Positions 11,370-22,270 of a stretch of DNA of 64,000 nt are shown one piece after another. Position 1 is the first letter of the stretch. Every line of letters begins with the position of its first letter. A program made the position numbers and the translations under genes. Source of the DNA: Begonia masoniana (Eukaryota; Streptophyta; Magnoliopsida; Cucurbitales; Begoniaceae); contig CM039509.1 of assembly GCA_022432975.1 (NCBI GenBank), positions 8,525,075 to 8,589,074 of the forward strand, written 5' to 3'. The notes under the pieces are model-generated. The model was given only the letters and a program-made list of their open reading frames with translations, made no database searches and was not told the origin of the DNA.

Positions 11370-12650
11370 CCTCATAGTGATGCGGAAGAGAACAGAACAA
11401 ATTAAAATTAAAAACTAAACTTATTATTATCTACAGAAGGAGTAGAAGTATGAGCAATATAAGAATTTATATTAACAAGAGTTATAAAACTTACAAGTAG
11501 GAGGATACAAACCGAGAGAGTTTTTCAGATGAGAAGGCAAACTCTAAAAACTTCAGAAGAAATGAAAACGAAAGCTCCTTTATATAGAGGAGGAGCGTAC
11601 AAACAAACAAAAACTAAATCGTCATGAATGACGAATTGAAACACTCAACACTAGCTAGTGGAGCTAGTGGATGTACTATTCGTGCTAGTGGAAGCACTAT
11701 TGAATTAGTGGATGCACTGTTTGGGTCCACTATTATTGAAATGTCTGATACCAGGCTGACTTTGGAAATGGTGGAAACTCATGAGCTGGATTCCACTCTA
11801 ATCACTTAATAGCTTCAATTTACCACGAGAACCTTCGGTAATTGAAAATTATTTCGTAGGGTCCATTCGGAAGGAGGTCTTGGAATAGGACTTAGAAATT
11901 GTTGACGAAAAGTCCTTTGGGCCACCAGTCATTAGGTATGGATTGGATTCTTTCGAGAATTGACCCATGACTCATATGCCTCGGGGGTCATTAGCCTTCT
12001 TCTGGCAAGATCATTTTTGTATTCAGCATAATCATCATGATTTTTATTATGCTTTTGCACCACTTATTCTCTTTTTGCACCATCTTCGATATTTTCGGAG
12101 ACTTTTAGCAACATTAGCTTTGATTTGATCCAAAGCTTCTTGGACCACTCTATTGGGCCTAGGATGAGCACCAGGCAAGGTCTCCAACGAGCTAACTGCT
12201 GGAGAGGTGGAATATAGACATAACTTCTATCATGATATTTGGAAATGGGGAAAGGTCTACCCCAAGGGATTCAAGGAACGAGTGCATCAGCTCGTTCCTG
12301 TTGGAGATAGCAGCATCCCATGGGTCAAGATGAGCTTGTTGTTGATGATGGACTGCTTCTATTTGCATATTTTCTATAATGGATTTTCAGCATCCCAATG
12401 AGCCATTTATAGAATCTTCTTCTTCCCTTTAGTAAGGGAATATCGATATTGGGAACAATCGATAGAGAATTAAAAAGATCCTCTTCAGTTGGAATAATAT
12501 CCTCTGGATTTGAGATTCGCCGGGTAACACCTGAAGGCGATGTGATCCTGAATGCATAGAGAAATCAGAATCAGAGTTAGAAAGATCTTCGTCTTCGTCA
12601 TCAGAATCATCATAACATTGGCTTTTTAAAGAAGCCAAAGTTTTATGTGA
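11370..12650 (-). mobile_element. Endogenous pararetrovirus fragment (copy 1): promoter, ORF4 and ORF3 end
   Basis: This is a second copy of 19903-21190: viral intergenic promoter, the small ORF4 and the C-terminal acidic end of ORF3 (12429-12638). It differs from the other copy mainly by one-base shortenings of homopolymers (TTTT to TTT near 11820, GGG to GG near 11840, CC to C near 12175), which break ORF4. It stops at 12650 inside ORF3, joined directly to the integrase region of chromovirus B at a shared TGTGAC-TTCTT sequence. Confidence 0.82.
11577..11634 (-). promoter_or_regulatory. Duplicate viral promoter core (TATA plus as-1-like site)
   Basis: The minus strand reads TCGTCATTCATGACGA (11634-11619) and then CTATATAAAGG (11587-11577), the same pair as in the main EPRV copy. 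From here transcription would run leftward into microsatellite 1 and the chromovirus LTR. Confidence 0.5.
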
Positions 12651-13834
12651 CGTTCTTATTCCTTATTCTCTTTCTTCGACTTCTATAATTTGGGGTTGTC
12701 TTTTCCTCATATGTATATCAGGTTTTGATTGCGAAGTCAGAGATCTCGAGGCAGACATCGCGGGGTCTGAAACATACGTCTTCAACATCGAGACATGGAA
12801 TACTTGTGCACGTGCTTGCATGAATCTGGTATTCCAACTGGTAGCAACTTTTTCCTATCCTTCTGTGATTCTCAAATGGCCTGTAATCGTGGGCTTAGTT
12901 TTCCCTTTCTTTCCAAGCGCTCACACCTCTCATTGGCGAGATTTTTTAAGAAAACTTGATCTCCCCAGTCAAACTCTAACTTCTTCGTCTCCTATCAGCA
13001 TACTCTTCGCTGGTCTACTCTGAGCCGTGAGCATTCTCTTTCGGATACTGTAAGGATCTCCGCGTTCCTGTCTAAAATTAGCTGGTCCCAACAAGTACCT
13101 CCTTCGCCCCACTTCACCCAATGCACGGAGATCTGTATTTTCACCATACAAGCGTCATAGGCGCCATCCATCGCAGCTTGTTAACTGTTGTTGTAGGCGA
13201 CTCCACCAAGGCAAATTTCTACTCCAATTCCTTGAAATCAATCGCACATGCCCGTAACATATCCTCCAAGGTTTGAATCGTCCTTTCTGATTGTCCATCT
13301 GTCTAGGGTGGAAAGCTGTACTGAAGTTCAAATGAGTACCCATAGCCTTCTGCATACTCTTCCAAAATTTCGAGGTAAAACGAGGATCTCGATCAGATAC
13401 GATAGAACAGGCGTACCATGCAGTCTGATAATCTCTTGAACATAAAGCTGAGCATACTGATCCAAGGTATAGGTAGTCTTTACAGGAAGGAAGTGTGCTG
13501 ATTTGGTCAATCGATCCACTATCACCCAAATGGAGTCGTGACCCTTAAGCGTCTTCGGAAGTCCCACTACAAAGTCCATAGTACTATGCTCCCATTTCCA
13601 TTGAGGCATCATAAGTGGTTGCAATGTACCAGCAGGTCGTTGATGTTTCGCCTTGACTTGCTGACAAGTAAGACACTTCTCCACAATGTTGGCTACATCC
13701 ACCTTCATCCCACGCCACCAATAGTGCTGCTTCAAATCCCGATACATTTTTGTTGATCCAGGATGTACCGAGTAAGGGGTTGTGCTTCCTTTAATATAGT
13801 CTCTTTTAATTCCGCATCGTCCGGTACACACCAT
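12651..13834 (-). pseudogene. Integrase region of chromovirus B, heavily frameshifted at its left end
   Basis: From 13834 to 13328 the frame reads the integrase zinc region and the first catalytic Asp (TMDFVVGLPKTL). It is lost near 13405 by a one-base deletion in GAAAC. From 13320 down to 12651 there are many one-base losses and gains relative to copy A (for example near 12690, 12750, 12830, 12985 and 13150), far more than elsewhere in the copy. The chromodomain itself is missing beyond the junction. Confidence 0.75.
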
Positions 13835-14576
13835 CTCTTCTTGAATTGGATAATCCCACTATCAGACACAGAAAATTCAGAAACTTTTCCTGTCTCCAAA
13901 TCACTTCTAACTTTGCAAATATAAGCATCTCCCTGTTGTTTCTCCTTTATCTGCTCAAGCAAACTTGGCTGAAGTGTCATAGCAGACAATCTCTCAAGTA
14001 GCCCAAACGGCACAACTTCGATGTTAGATCTATGCATCTCCTCGGTTAACTGTTCTGGAATCAGGACGCAATGAAGAAATTTGAGATGATGCCCTTCTAC
14101 TCAAAGCATCAGCTACGACATTAGCTTTACCAGGGTGATAATAATTTCGCAATCATAGTCCTTACTAGCTCCAACCATCTGCGTTGTCTCATGTTCAGAT
14201 CCTTCTGGGTTAGAAAGTATTTCAGGCTCTTGTGATCCGTATAAATCTCGCACTGTTCTCCATAAAGATAATGCCTCCAAATCTTTAAAGCGTGAACTAC
14301 CGCTGCAAGCTCCAAATCATGAGTTGGGTAGTTCTTCTCATGTTCCTTCAACTGTCTCAAGGCATAGGCGACCACTTTTCCTTCTTGCATAAGGACACAT
14401 CCCAAACCATACTTCGAAGCGTCACTATAAACCACAAATTTTCCTGATCCTGATGGGATAGTGAGTATGGGTGCTGAGACTAACCTCTTCTTCAACTCTT
14501 GAAAACTTTGCTCGCATTCATCAGTCCATAAATACTTGGCTCCTTTCTTTGTTAGCTTCGTAAGTGGGTTGGCCAA
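13732..14576 (-). pseudogene. RNase H and tether, chromovirus B
   Basis: Two overlapping pieces. 14576-14127 holds RNase H ([23 protein letters not shown]). 14037-13732 holds the linker up to the shared frameshift before integrase. Breaks lie near 14140 (one A lost) and 14065 (one base gained) relative to copy A. Confidence 0.78.
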
Positions 14577-15195
14577 AGTTGAAAACCTCTACGAATCTCC
14601 GATAATAACCCGCAAGACCAAGGAAACTTCTAATTTCAGATGCATTCTTTGGTTGAGGCCATTTACTCACAGCTTCAATCTTTGCTGGGTCCACTGCTAC
14701 GCCCTCCTTTGAAATAATGTGGCCAAGAAAAGTCACCTTCTCCATCCAAAACTCACTCTTGGAGAACTTTGCATATAACTTCTCACGCCTTAAGGTAGAT
14801 AGAATAATCTTTAAATGTTCTTCATGCTCCTCCTTGCTCTTCGAGTAAATAAGGATATCGTCAATAAAGACTATAACAAAATCATCCAAAAAGGTCTTGA
14901 ATGTCCGATTTATAAGATCCATAAATGCAGCTGGTGCATTACTTAATCCGAACGGCATAACTCGAAACTCATAGTGACCATATCTGGTACGAAACGTTGT
15001 CTTGAACACGTCGTCCTCCTTAATTCTCAATTGATGATATCCAGACCTTAAATCAACTTTCGAGAAAACTGCTGCTCCCTTCAACTGATCGAATAAGTCA
15101 TCGATTCTTGGCAGTGGATATTTGTTCTTGATAGTGACTTTGTTGAGCTCTCTGTAGTCGATACACATTCTCATCGATCCGTCCTTTTTCTTCAC
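14521..15195 (-). pseudogene. Reverse transcriptase palm with FIDD motif, chromovirus B
   Basis: Here the RT reads through where copy A is broken: [24 protein letters not shown] and the catalytic [11 protein letters not shown] (in place of the commoner YXDD), followed by the thumb ([14 protein letters not shown]). The frame is lost near 14583, where two bases are missing relative to copy A, and near 15213, where CCCC in copy A is CCC. Confidence 0.82.
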
Positions 15196-15728
15196 AAATA
15201 AAACCGGAGCTCCCAGGGTGAGAAACTCGGTTGAATAAATCCTTTCTCCAGCAAATCGTCAAGTTGAGTCTTTAATTCCTTTAATTCACTTGGCGCCATT
15301 CTATAAGGAGCTTTAGAGATCGGCGCCGTTCCAGGTAACAGCTCAATACCAAATTCCACATCTCTTGCAGGTGGTAACATAGTCAGGTCATCAAGAAAGA
15401 CATCAGGAAATTCCTTAACTATCGGTACTATATCCAATGTCGTTGCTCCTCCAGGTTCAGTACATGTAACACTGGCTAGAAATCCAATGCATCCAGAATT
15501 TAATAAATTCCGAGCTCGCATAGCTGAAATTACTGTAACTCTTGAACCTTTAGAATCCCCATAGAAAGAAAACGGCTCTTTTCCAGGTAGTTGGAAATTT
15601 ATCATCTTCTTGCGACAATCAATAGTTGCATAGTGATTAGTAAGCCAATCCATTCCAAGGATAACATCGTAATCATACATTGCCAAGATAATTAAATCAA
15701 CTTCCAGTTGATTTTTCCCAATACACAC
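15192..15728 (-). pseudogene. Protease C-terminal part and RT fingers, chromovirus B
   Basis: Continues the gag-pol frame three codons after an in-frame UGA at 15740-15738, showing that the UGA, not a frameshift, separates it from the protease. It contains the LGMDWL protease flap and the RT N-terminal motif [10 protein letters not shown], then breaks at 15213. Confidence 0.78.
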
Positions 15729-15737
15729 CTCACACCT

Positions 15738-16367
15738 TCAAATAATAGAATCGGCAAACATAACCTTGCCCGAAGGTGTAGCTACTCCCATATTACACTC
15801 TAGAGGTTCTACTTTAATGTCAAACTTCTTAGCATGCTCAAAGGATATAAATGAATGCGTAGCTCCAGAATCAAATAATGTGCTAGAAGAAATGCCAGAA
15901 ATAAATATCGAACCTGTCACCACAGATGCATTTCCTTCAGCTTCATCCTTGGTCATGGCAAAAACTCTAGCAGCTGTCTTGGGTTGCTCCCGAGCATTCT
16001 TTGGGCAGTTGCTGATATAATGTCCAGGTTGGCCGCATTTGAAACAAGTGTTGGCTTGAACACGACACTCTCCGAAATGTGGCTTCTTGCATGTAGGATA
16101 TAAAGGTGCATTTGTTGTCGTAGGTTCCTTCTTCACAAACTTGGAAGATCCTCCAGCAAACTTAGAAGGTCCTCCAACAGGTCCACTGTTCATAGGTAGC
16201 TTAAATCCAGTTGTTTGTTGTGGTGGAATTCTACCTCGTACAGCTTGAGTCGCGTGACTATATCTCCTTCTCAATTCCTGGGCTTTAATAACATCTTTCT
16301 CTCCTTGCTCTGCAGCCAGTGATTTCTCCACAACAAACGCGAATGAAGAATTCTTGGAAGTAATCAG
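15738..16367 (-). pseudogene. Zinc knuckle and protease, chromovirus B
   Basis: Same content as 7206-7880 in copy A (CFKCGQPGHYISNC, LFDSGATHSF) but with CCC where copy A has CC, so the frame stays correct to the in-frame UGA at 15740-15738. Both UGA codons of this element fit CGA-to-TGA deamination. Confidence 0.82.
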
Positions 16368-17006
16368 TCAGATGTCCTTGAGTATCTCCGCCCTTAGTCC
16401 TTGGATAAATCGCTTCACCTTCATAGTCTCGTTACCAGCAATGTGTGGGACATAACGAGATAATCGCTCAAATTTATGTAGATATTCCATAACGCTTCCA
16501 GTCTGCTTGAGAGCCATAAATTCTTCAGCTTTTGCATCCATCATTGCGTCCGTAAAATATTTCTCATTGAACAGCTCTTGAAACTTCTCCCAAGACATAG
16601 TAGCAACTGAATGCATCGCCTTAACAGAGTCCCACCAATAACGTGCATCCATCCGAAACATAGAAGATGCACATAGAACCTTCTCTTCCTCAGCAATTTT
16701 GGCGTTCTCAAAGATTTCGCCTATAGTCCTGATCCAATCATCTGCTGCGGCCATATCAGCTAAATTTCCATAAAAACTTGGAGGGTCCAAACGTCGAAAT
16801 CTGTCGAAATCCATATCTCCATGCCGAGGCCTATTAGGAGCTTGGGCCTGCATATTCGCCGCTTGAGCTGCGGCAGTGGCTGCCTGAGCTGCCGCATTAG
16901 CTGCTTGCGACAGTTGTTCATTTTGTCTGGCTTGCATCTCCATCATATCCATCATCCGATCTAGTAAAGCATCCCGATCATTTCTATCTCCTCTACGATT
17001 GGCCAT
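16368..17006 (-). pseudogene. Gag (capsid part), chromovirus B
   Basis: Identical in protein sequence to the copy A gag piece (212 codons from an ATG at 17006) and closed by the same UGA. This degree of identity, compared with the error-rich left end of copy B, shows that the duplication is very recent or is an assembly effect. Confidence 0.85.
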
Positions 17007-17193
17007 AGTCTACATCACAATGATCTATTTAAGAAAATCTATCTTATATATTTATTTTGAATGTACTACAATATTACCTAACATACTTTTATCAAAATAC
17101 AAAATTTAATATCGACTTACTTGCTGATTGACAATCTTCCAGGTGCACGTGAGCATACAGAGTAGTTTACAGAATCATTTTATAAACCTTGTC

Positions 17194-17205
17194 GCTCTGA
17201 TACCA
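17194..17205 (-). other. Primer binding site, chromovirus B
   Basis: Minus-strand TGGTATCAGAGC, three bases from the LTR at 17209, as in copy A. Confidence 0.9.
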
Positions 17206-17208
17206 AAT

Positions 17209-19147
17209 TGTAACGCCCCAATTTAAAAATCCCCAAATTAAAACCCTAATTTTGAAAACCCTAGAATTTTCCCCAAATTGATTCTTGAAATCGAGCGTTA
17301 AATCAAAAATTTAAAATTTAAAACATATTAATTAAAAAACTTAAATATTACGGAAGCTTTGATAATTAATTTGTTTAAATATTGAAAACCACCGCATATT
17401 TAAAACATTTAATGAAACTTTATTTAATAATAAAATTCAACACAATGATTCAAATTCTCAAATTGAAATAAACTTTAAATATCTTTTGAAAGAAAATTAA
17501 AGCATACTAGTTTAAATCATTTCCCTCAAAATCATCAATATGATCTTCGTCTGTATGCTCGTTTGCCACTGGAGGATTCTCAATTGCAGCAATTTCTTCC
17601 TCAGACAAAAACTCACTACATCACAAGTTAAAACAAAAGGTGAGAAAACTCAGTAAGTGGAAATACGTGCAAAACTTTTACTTTTACTTTTACTTTTACC
17701 GAATCCTGTTAAGACTTAGCCATCTCATTGTCGTTCAAGCTTGGTCATCTTTTACTTTTAATTTTTAACGATCATGCTCACCATCTCACTGTCGTTCAGG
17801 CTTTTGCTATCACGTTAAAAACATATGCTCAAGCTCACCATCTCACTGTCGTTCAGGCTTTTGCTATCGCATTTCTTTTACTTTTTCATACACATGCAAA
17901 TAACCTACCCATTTTATCTTTTAAACTATTCTATGTCGATATTCTAACATACGTGCGCAATCATCGAAAACGTGTAATAAAAATAAAACAATGATAAAAT
18001 AATAAAAATAATATATATAGCTTGTGATGTAGGGCCGTAGCCAAAACTTTGTATTTCACTTACTTGGATTCCGAGCAATTAGCGTTTTAACGGGGGATTT
18101 TTCCAAAATTTCCAAATAATACCCTGCTCAAATCAAATCTTTGATTTTAAATTCCTACTTAATAAATCCAATTTCAAAGTAATTTGAGCAGAAGTTACTT
18201 ACGTTATAAACTTAGGTCGGCTCGGATTGTTCGGATCGTTTTGGGTCTAATCGGACGGCTCCTAAATTTATCCTGCCCAAACCGAATATCAATATTAAAT
18301 TCCCACTTGAATTATTCCAACTTTAAAAGGATTTGAGCAGAAATTCTTACCGTAAAAATCTTCGATCGGTTCGGTTAGAATCGGGTCGAAAATCGGGTCC
18401 GGTCCGGTCCGGGTGAACAGTACCGGGTCGGTCGTGAACAGTGCTCGGGTCGGTTGGGCTCACTGTTGGTTCGGTTTGGGTCAAAATAAGTGAACCAGTT
18501 CGGGTGGTTCGTTGCTGGTCTGAGTTGTTTAATTGAACCGGTTCAGTTTTTCCTTAAATTGAACCGCTGCTTCTCCTTCTTCGATTCTTCTGTCGATTTC
18601 TGCAGAGAGAGTGAGAGCCGAGAGTGAGGGAGAGAAACCGAGAGTTCGATAGAGGGAAAGAGTGAGACAGAGAGCATCGGAGGGGGAGACTTACTCCGAA
18701 GATGAGTTGTCGGTGGAGGCCGAGAGGCTTCGTCGGAGCTCGGCTGAGGGAATTTCGTCGCGTCAGAGGAGGCTAGCTGCGGTGGTCGGAGCTCGCTGCC
18801 TTGAAGACCGAGGTGAGTATTCTTCCTTTATGAAGAACTCGAGAGGGAGAGGAGAGAGCTGTGGGGTGAATAATCCAACACCCGAGCCCTCAATTTATAG
18901 GGGAAGGTTTGCCCCGCGCCCCTCCGTGAAATCCGAATCCGATCGGATTTTCCGAGCTGAATCTCAATCAGCTCGGATTTTCAGCAATTCCTTATTGTTC
19001 TCTCCTTTGTATCTGGACGTTTTTCCAGACTAAATGTAATTGGTTCAGCATCGGATTTCCAGCGAGAAATCCCACCGATTGCTGAAAATCTGATTATTTC
19101 CTGATTTGTTGCTTTGAAACTTGATTTTACTTCAGTTCTTGGACGGC
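17209..19147 (-). repeat. LTR of chromovirus B, truncated at the same point as in A
   Basis: Nearly identical to 8725-10664, including the break after CTTGGACGGCATACA. The module hairpin is at 17641-17652. Confidence 0.88.
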
Positions 19148-19588
19148 ATACATATATGTATGTATATATATACATACATGTATGTATCTATATGTATCAT
19201 ACATATACATACATACATGTATGTATGTATATACATACATACATGACATACATACATACATACATACATGTATGTATGTATATACATACATACATACATA
19301 CATACATACATACATGTATGTATGTATAGATATATAATGTATATACATATATATATATACATACATACATGTATGTATGTATGTATGTACATGTATGTAT
19401 GTATGTATGTATATACATACATACATGTATGTATGTATGTATGTATGTCATGTATGTATGTATATACATACATACATGTATGTATGTATATGTATGATAC
19501 ATATAGATACATACATATATGTATGTATATATATACATACATATATGTATGATACATATGTATATATATATATATTTATATACATATG

Positions 19589-19620
<32 letters not shown>

Positions 19621-19902
19621 TATTTATATATTTATATATATATGTATATACATATATGATACATATATATATATATATATATATATGTATCATATATGTA
19701 TATACATATATATATAAATATATAAATATATATATATACATATATATATATATACATATATGTACATATATGTATATACATATATGTACATATATATGTA
19801 TATACATATATGATACATATATATGTATATACATCTATGATACATATATATGTATATATATGTATATATATATATTTATATATTTATATATATATGTATA
19901 TA
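19148..19902. repeat. ATAC/TATG and AT microsatellite 2
   Basis: A tract of about 750 bases like microsatellite 1 but differing in internal AT-run arrangement. It joins the chromovirus LTR to the left end of the EPRV. AT-rich simple repeats are known neighbours of integrated Caulimoviridae. Confidence 0.93.
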
Positions 19903-20112
19903 CATCATATTGATGCGGAAGAGAGGAAACAGAACAAATTAAAATTAAAAACTAACTTATTATTATCTACAGAAGGAGTAGAAGTATGAGCAATATAAGA
20001 ATTTATATTAACAAGAGTTATAAAACTTACAAGTAGGAGGATACAAACCGAGAGAGTTTTTCAGATGAGAAGGCAAACTCTAAAAACTTCAGAAGAAATG
20101 AAAACGAAAGCT

Positions 20113-20170
20113 CCTTTATATAGAGGAGGAGCGTACAAACAAACAAAAACTAAATCGTCATGAATGACGA
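20113..20170 (-). promoter_or_regulatory. Viral pregenomic RNA promoter core
   Basis: On the minus strand a near-palindrome TCGTCATTCATGACGA (20170-20155) with two TGACG cores in inverted orientation lies about 33 bases before CTATATAAAGG (20123-20113). TGACG pairs upstream of a TATA box are the as-1 element of the CaMV 35S promoter, bound by TGA-type bZIP factors. The spacing here is shorter than in 35S. A transcript would start near 20085. Confidence 0.6.
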
Positions 20171-20470
20171 ATTGAAACACTCAACACTAGCTAGTGGAGC
20201 TAGTGGATGTACTATTCGTGCTAGTGGAAGCACTATTTGAATTAGTGGATGCACTGTTTGGGTCCACTATTATTGGAAATGTCTGATACCAGGCTGACTT
20301 TGGAAATGGTGGAAACTCATGAGCTGGATTCCACTCTAATCACTTAATAGCTTCAATTTTACCACGAGAACCTTCGGGTAATTGAAAATTATTTCGTAGG
20401 GTCCATTCGGAAGGAGGTCTTGGAATAGGACTTAGAAATTGTTGACGAAAAGTCCTTTGGCCACCAGTCA
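20171..20470 (-). other. Viral intergenic region between ORF4 and promoter
   Basis: No open frame. It contains several copies of a GTGCTAGTGGA-like direct repeat on the plus strand (20195-20260), probably upstream promoter sequence. Nothing else is recognised. Confidence 0.45.
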
Positions 20471-20950
20471 TTAGGTATGGATTGGATTCTTTCGAGAATT
20501 GACCCATGACTCATATGCCTCGGGGGTCATTAGCCTTCTTCTGGCAAGATCATTTTTGTATTCAGCATAATCATCATGATTTTTATTATGCTTTTTGCAC
20601 CACTTATTTCTCTTTTTGCACCATCTTCGATATTTTCGGAGACTTTTAGCAACATTAGCTTTGATTTGATCCAAAGCTTCTTGGACCACTCTATTGGGCC
20701 TAGGATGAGCACCAGGCCAAGGTCTCCAACGAGCTAACTGCTGGAGAGGTGGAATATAGACATAACTTCTATCATGATATTTGGAAATGGGGAAAGGTCT
20801 ACCCCAAGGGATTCAAGGAACGAGTGCATCAGCTCGTTCCTGTTGGAGAATAGCAGCATCCCATGGGTCAAGATGAGCTTGTTGTTGATGATGGACTGCT
20901 TCTATTTGCATATTTTCTATAATGGCATTTTCAGCATCCCAATGAGCCAT
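20471..20950 (-). pseudogene. EPRV ORF4, small basic protein with in-frame UGA
   Basis: The ATG at 20950 follows the ORF3 stop with no spacing (TAAATG), as in polycistronic caulimovirid RNAs. The frame is 160 codons including the terminal stop, with one internal UGA at 20815-20813 (codon 46). The N-terminal half is rich in His, Gln and Trp. The C-terminal half is strongly basic, with Cys residues (RRWCKKRNKWCKKHNKNH). I know no named homologue. A nucleic-acid-binding role is only a guess from charge. It also exists in the duplicated fragment near 12410-11940, with more breaks. Confidence 0.5.
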
Positions 20951-22270
20951 TTATAGAATCTTCTTCTTCCCTTTAGTAAGGGAATATCGATATTGGGAAC
21001 AATCGATAAGAGAATTAAAAAGATCCTCTTCAGTTGGAATAATATCCTCTGGATTTTGAGATTCGCCGGGTAACACCTGAAGGCGATGTGATCCTGAATG
21101 CATAGAGAAATCAGAATCAGAGTTAGAAAGATCTTCGTCTTCGTCATCAGAATCATCAAACATTTGGCTTTTTAAAGACTCCAAAAGTTTAATGTGACGT
21201 TCTTCTTTGGACAGTGTTGGAAACTGTAATTTGATTGCTTTGCGCATTTGTTTTACTGTATGCACAGATTCTTTGTGTGATTGATTGGATATGTTGGTAG
21301 CAACTTTTGCTTTGTTGACCTTAATAGCTTCAACAACTTTGGAATAGCACTGGTCCGTGTCATAACGGGACCACCATTTGACAAAAAAGTTCCTTTGTAG
21401 CTCAGGGATATCAAGATGATCTGTATCCAACTCAAGATTCCATTGCCAAATCCAATTAATTTGGAATTCAGTAAAGAACCATAACAGAGCTTTGCCTTTG
21501 AACATAAATCTTTTATCTTGGAAATCTGGATGAGAATCAAACCAGGGTTGGAATTGATCTTGAATCTTTTTTGGTAAGATAGCAAATTCAGGAGAGTGAT
21601 TTTGCCACCAGTGTAAGAACCAGTTTGGAAATTGATCTTCAGTCTTGAGAATCTCTGGATTCATAGTAAAAAACCATGAATGATTTCTCTTGGGATTTTG
21701 ATAATAAAACATATGAGACCAAGCCTGAACATAGTCCCAATAGTTGTAAGTTTGAGAACTGTTTTTGGTAGTTGTAGTTCTTGGGTTGAAAACATTCAAA
21801 CCCCATTCCTGCGGATGAATGACTCTGATAATGTAACACTTAGAATGAGTCATTGTACTTTTGATATTTCCCTCTTCAACATAATGATGCTGAATTTGGA
21901 CAGAATTTGTATCGAGCAGAATTGTTTCATAGTAAAATCGAAGCTTTCCCTCGGTAATTAGATAATGCTGGCTTCCCATATATCGCTCTTTGAAAAACCA
22001 AGCATCTTTGTGATTGAGAACAATATCTCTATTGGAAAGTGTGAGTAAAGACTCAGCCACTGATTTTTTGATAAGAGGGGGTCCACTCTCAAGCAGGACC
22101 TCTTTGGCAGTTTTCTTTGCATTGTCCTTATCCGGTTGCGCGGATGAGGTTTCCCCTAAAGTGGGAAATTCTTTTTGAAAATTGGAATTGGAAATACGAT
22201 GGGTATTGGGAAAACCAATACCGCGACCTCGAGGTCTCCCTCTAGGTCTACCCCTCACTGGGGTGAACAT
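20951..22270 (-). CDS. EPRV ORF3, uncharacterised 439-residue protein
   Basis: An ATG at 22270 overlaps the end of the polyprotein frame by 23 bases, and the stop touches the ORF4 ATG. The N-terminus is Arg/Gly-rich (VRGRPRGRPRGRG), often RNA-binding. The centre is unusually rich in Trp, Phe and Tyr (WSHMFYYQNPKRNHSWFFTM, then FPNWFLHWWQNHSPEF). The C-terminus is a Ser/Asp/Glu stretch (DDSDDEDEDLSNSDSD). I have the impression that Trp-rich ORFs like this sit after RT in endogenous caulimovirids, but its function is unknown to me. By position it could correspond to the translation transactivator/inclusion-body protein of other genera. The frame is intact here. Confidence 0.72.
   Translation of the reverse strand: MFTPVRGRPRGRPRGRGIGFPNTHRISNSNFQKEFPTLGETSSAQPDKDNAKKTAKEVLLESGPPLIKKSVAESLLTLSNRDIVLNHKDAWFFKERYMGSQHYLITEGKLRFYYETILLDTNSVQIQHHYVEEGNIKSTMTHSKCYIIRVIHPQEWGLNVFNPRTTTTKNSSQTYNYWDYVQAWSHMFYYQNPKRNHSWFFTMNPEILKTEDQFPNWFLHWWQNHSPEFAILPKKIQDQFQPWFDSHPDFQDKRFMFKGKALLWFFTEFQINWIWQWNLELDTDHLDIPELQRNFFVKWWSRYDTDQCYSKVVEAIKVNKAKVATNISNQSHKESVHTVKQMRKAIKLQFPTLSKEERHIKLLESLKSQMFDDSDDEDEDLSNSDSDFSMHSGSHRLQVLPGESQNPEDIIPTEEDLFNSLIDCSQYRYSLTKGKKKIL

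Larger units (their letters stand above)
12651..19147 (-). mobile_element. Tekay-like chromovirus copy B, tandem duplicate lacking its 3' LTR
   Basis: Runs from inside the integrase end (equivalent to ~4143 in copy A) through RT, protease and gag to a primer site at 17194-17205 and an LTR at 17209-19147 that is truncated at the same base as copy A's. The identical truncation, the following microsatellite and the EPRV sequence show that the whole ~8.5-kb block was duplicated, not that a second element inserted independently. No 3' LTR is present on its left side. Confidence 0.85.

Noticed and set aside
10640..11420. Frames of Tyr/Ile/Met/His in microsatellites (also 19114-19913 and 29156-29401)
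   Set aside because: Pure translation of ATAC/TATG repeats.
21680..21961. Plus-strand ORFs within the EPRV (also 25395-25640)
   Set aside because: Antisense shadows of ORF3 and the polyprotein.
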